From Calditrichota bacterium (lineage in GTDB: Bacteria; Zhuqueibacterota; Zhuqueibacteria; Zhuqueibacterales; Geothermadaptataceae): 7,553 nucleotides of DNA. Each line of letters begins with the position of its first letter. Positions within the stretch are counted from its first letter, which is position 1. The position numbers and the translations under genes were made by a program. Below are positions 7,003 through 7,553 of this stretch, one piece after another. The notes under the pieces were generated by a model. That model was not told the DNA's origin, made no database searches, and was given only the letters and a program-made list of their open reading frames with translations. The stretch lies in contig QQUM01000140.1 in assembly GCA_008501545.1 (NCBI GenBank), forward strand, positions 1 to 7,553. The letters are read 5' to 3'.

Positions 7003-7036
7003 CTAGAACTCGTTCTAGCGAATGGCAAGCTCATTC
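7003..7036. repeat. Pair of adjacent small palindromes
   Basis: CTAGAAC (7003-7009) pairs with GTTCTAG (7012-7018) around two bases. One base further on, GAATG (7020-7024) pairs with CATTC (7032-7036) around a seven-base loop. Two hairpins side by side in non-coding DNA resemble REP-like units or a dimeric repressor site. With one copy in view neither reading can be decided. Confidence 0.45.
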
Positions 7037-7090
7037 CCACCTACAAAGGACTTTTTGATGTTTTTGTATTTACGAACAAAGAACACTAAA

Positions 7091-7125
7091 TAAAAAAGGC
7101 CAGTATTCAAGAAAATACTGACCTT
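7091..7125 (-). terminator. Intrinsic terminator of the tRNA-Asn gene
   Basis: On the minus strand a 12-bp stem (7125-7114 with 7107-7096, one G-T wobble) with a six-base loop runs into a T-tract (through 7092, then ATTT). It begins 12 bases after the tRNA 3' end. This is a textbook rho-independent terminator. Confidence 0.9.
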
Positions 7126-7137
7126 CGTCCTGTCTTG

Positions 7138-7210
7138 CTCCCGAGGTAGGACTTGAACCTACGACCCAGTGGTTAACAGCCACTTGCTCTGCCAGCTGAG
7201 CTACTCGGGA
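7138..7210 (-). tRNA. tRNA-Asn (anticodon GUU)
   Basis: The minus strand folds into a complete 73-base cloverleaf. The acceptor stem is TCCCGAG/CTCGGGA with discriminator G, and the D stem is GCTC/GAGC. The anticodon stem AGTGG/CCACT carries loop CTGTTAA, with anticodon GTT at 7177-7175. The variable loop is five bases (GGGTC), and the T stem GTAGG/CCTAC has loop TTCAAGT. The 3' CCA is not encoded (CAA follows the discriminator), so it must be added enzymatically. It has its own promoter and terminator, so it is a single-gene transcript. Confidence 0.97.
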
Positions 7211-7244
7211 ATCTGAATGTGCTCACGGCGATTTTGAAGAGCTA

Positions 7245-7274
7245 ATAATATAAAAAATGCAATTTCATTGTCAA
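7245..7274 (-). promoter_or_regulatory. Sigma-70-type promoter of tRNA-Asn
   Basis: A consensus TTGACA (7274-7269, minus strand) and TATTAT (7250-7245) are 18 bp apart. An alternative TATATT (7252-7247) gives a 16-bp spacer. The start would fall about 28 bases before the mature tRNA 5' end. It is the best-formed promoter in the window, as expected for a stable RNA gene. Confidence 0.75.
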
Positions 7275-7419
7275 CATTAATTTTAAAATTGTCTCGAGTA
7301 TTACACAATTAATTGCAATCAAAATATTCTATTTAAAATAAAAACAGAGAGCTCGCAGGTGTAAAATTAAAGCATCCCGTTAAACACACGTGAAGGTTTT
7401 GCAAAGAGCTTAATTTGTC

Positions 7420-7447
7420 TTGTTTCTTTGCTTGATTCTGCTAAAAT
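7420..7447 (+). promoter_or_regulatory. Candidate promoter of the response-regulator gene
   Basis: TTGTTT (7420-7425) and TAAAAT (7442-7447) are 16 bp apart on the plus strand, about 50 bp before the GTG start at 7501. The AT-rich DNA between this promoter and the divergent tRNA promoter (about 7275-7419) contains short palindromes such as CAATTAATTG (7306-7315) but no gene. Confidence 0.4.
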
Positions 7448-7500
7448 AGCCTACCTGAAATTGAATAGAACTGGCTTGAAAAAACGAGGATTGGACACCT

Positions 7501-7553
7501 GTGGCAGAAGCACGCACTCAAAAAAAAATCATGATTGTGGATGATGAACCACT
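7501..7553 (+). CDS. Response-regulator receiver domain, N-terminal fragment
   Basis: The frame opens with GTG at 7501 and reads (M)AEARTQKKIMIVDDEP to the right edge. The K-K-I-M-I-V-D-D-E-P opening is the first strand and acidic pocket of a CheY-like receiver; the paired Asp residues at 14-15 normally help hold Mg2+ at the phosphorylation site. GAGGA at 7486-7490 serves as ribosome site, ten bases away. An in-frame TGA at 7477-7479 rules out an earlier start, and the next ATG (7531) would remove the first strand. Output domain and partner kinase lie outside the window. It is transcribed away from the tRNA and the sensor gene. Confidence 0.85.
   Translation, partial: MAEARTQKKIMIVDDEP

Larger units (their letters stand above)
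6781..7090. other. Non-coding stretch between sensor gene and tRNA terminator
   Basis: No credible open frame was found; the longest one noted is a 12-codon run from 6968. The stretch holds the sensor promoter, a triple hexamer repeat (6841-6858) and two adjacent small palindromes (7003-7036). The rest is AT-rich sequence in which I see no further signal. Confidence 0.6.

Noticed and set aside
6968..7006. Tiny plus-strand open frame beginning ATGAGTGAAAAG
   Set aside because: Only 12 codons with no ribosome site; it occurs by chance in non-coding DNA.
7138..7210. tRNA-Asn as an integration (att) site for a mobile element
   Set aside because: No second copy of the tRNA 3' end, no integrase and no other mobile gene is visible in the window.
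7279..7315. Perfect short palindromes (AATTTTAAAATT, CAATTAATTG) upstream of the response-regulator gene
   Set aside because: They are made almost only of A/T in an AT-rich stretch, so chance is sufficient; they are not reported as operators.

Overview
The window looks like chromosomal DNA from a Gram-negative bacterium of the Fibrobacterota-Chlorobiota-Bacteroidota (FCB) superphylum. A Calditrichota, Ignavibacteriota or KSB1-type lineage seems more likely than a classical Bacteroides. The main reason is the C-terminal sorting tail of the large secreted protein (NYPNPFNPTTEIQYALP), a word typical of type IX secretion cargo in those lineages. The one-piece hybrid two-component regulator and the moderate, AT-leaning base composition fit the same assignment. 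This placement is an inference from protein style, not from a marker gene.

Layout, left to right. (1) 1-482, minus: 5' part of a lipoprotein-like gene that runs off the left edge. (2) 541-612: a strong imperfect inverted repeat between genes. (3) 619-3732, minus: a 1037-residue secreted protein made only of binding modules (three LamG/concanavalin A-like domains and two Ig-like linkers) plus a type IX sorting tail. It has no visible catalytic domain. (4) 3733-3882: the control region of that gene, with a 12-bp direct repeat at exactly 21-bp spacing that looks like an AraC-type operator. (5) 3883-6729, minus: a hybrid two-component regulator combining a sugar-type periplasmic binding domain, one internal membrane helix, histidine kinase, receiver and AraC-type DNA-binding domain. 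It probably starts at a TTG codon. (6) 6730-7137: non-coding stretch with the regulator's promoter, a hexamer repeat and a pair of small palindromes. (7) 7138-7210, minus: tRNA-Asn(GUU) with a clear promoter and terminator. (8) 7501-7553, plus: the first codons of a response-regulator-like gene that runs off the right edge.

Proposed working (inference): the hybrid regulator senses a small sugar-like ligand in the periplasm, phosphorylates its own receiver and binds the 21-bp-spaced repeats just downstream of its own gene. That would switch on the LamG protein, which is exported through the inner membrane and then by type IX secretion to the cell surface, where it would bind glycan. The arrangement resembles a minimal carbohydrate-response locus without SusC/SusD or a glycoside hydrolase inside the window. 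No CRISPR array, insertion sequence or phage gene was seen.
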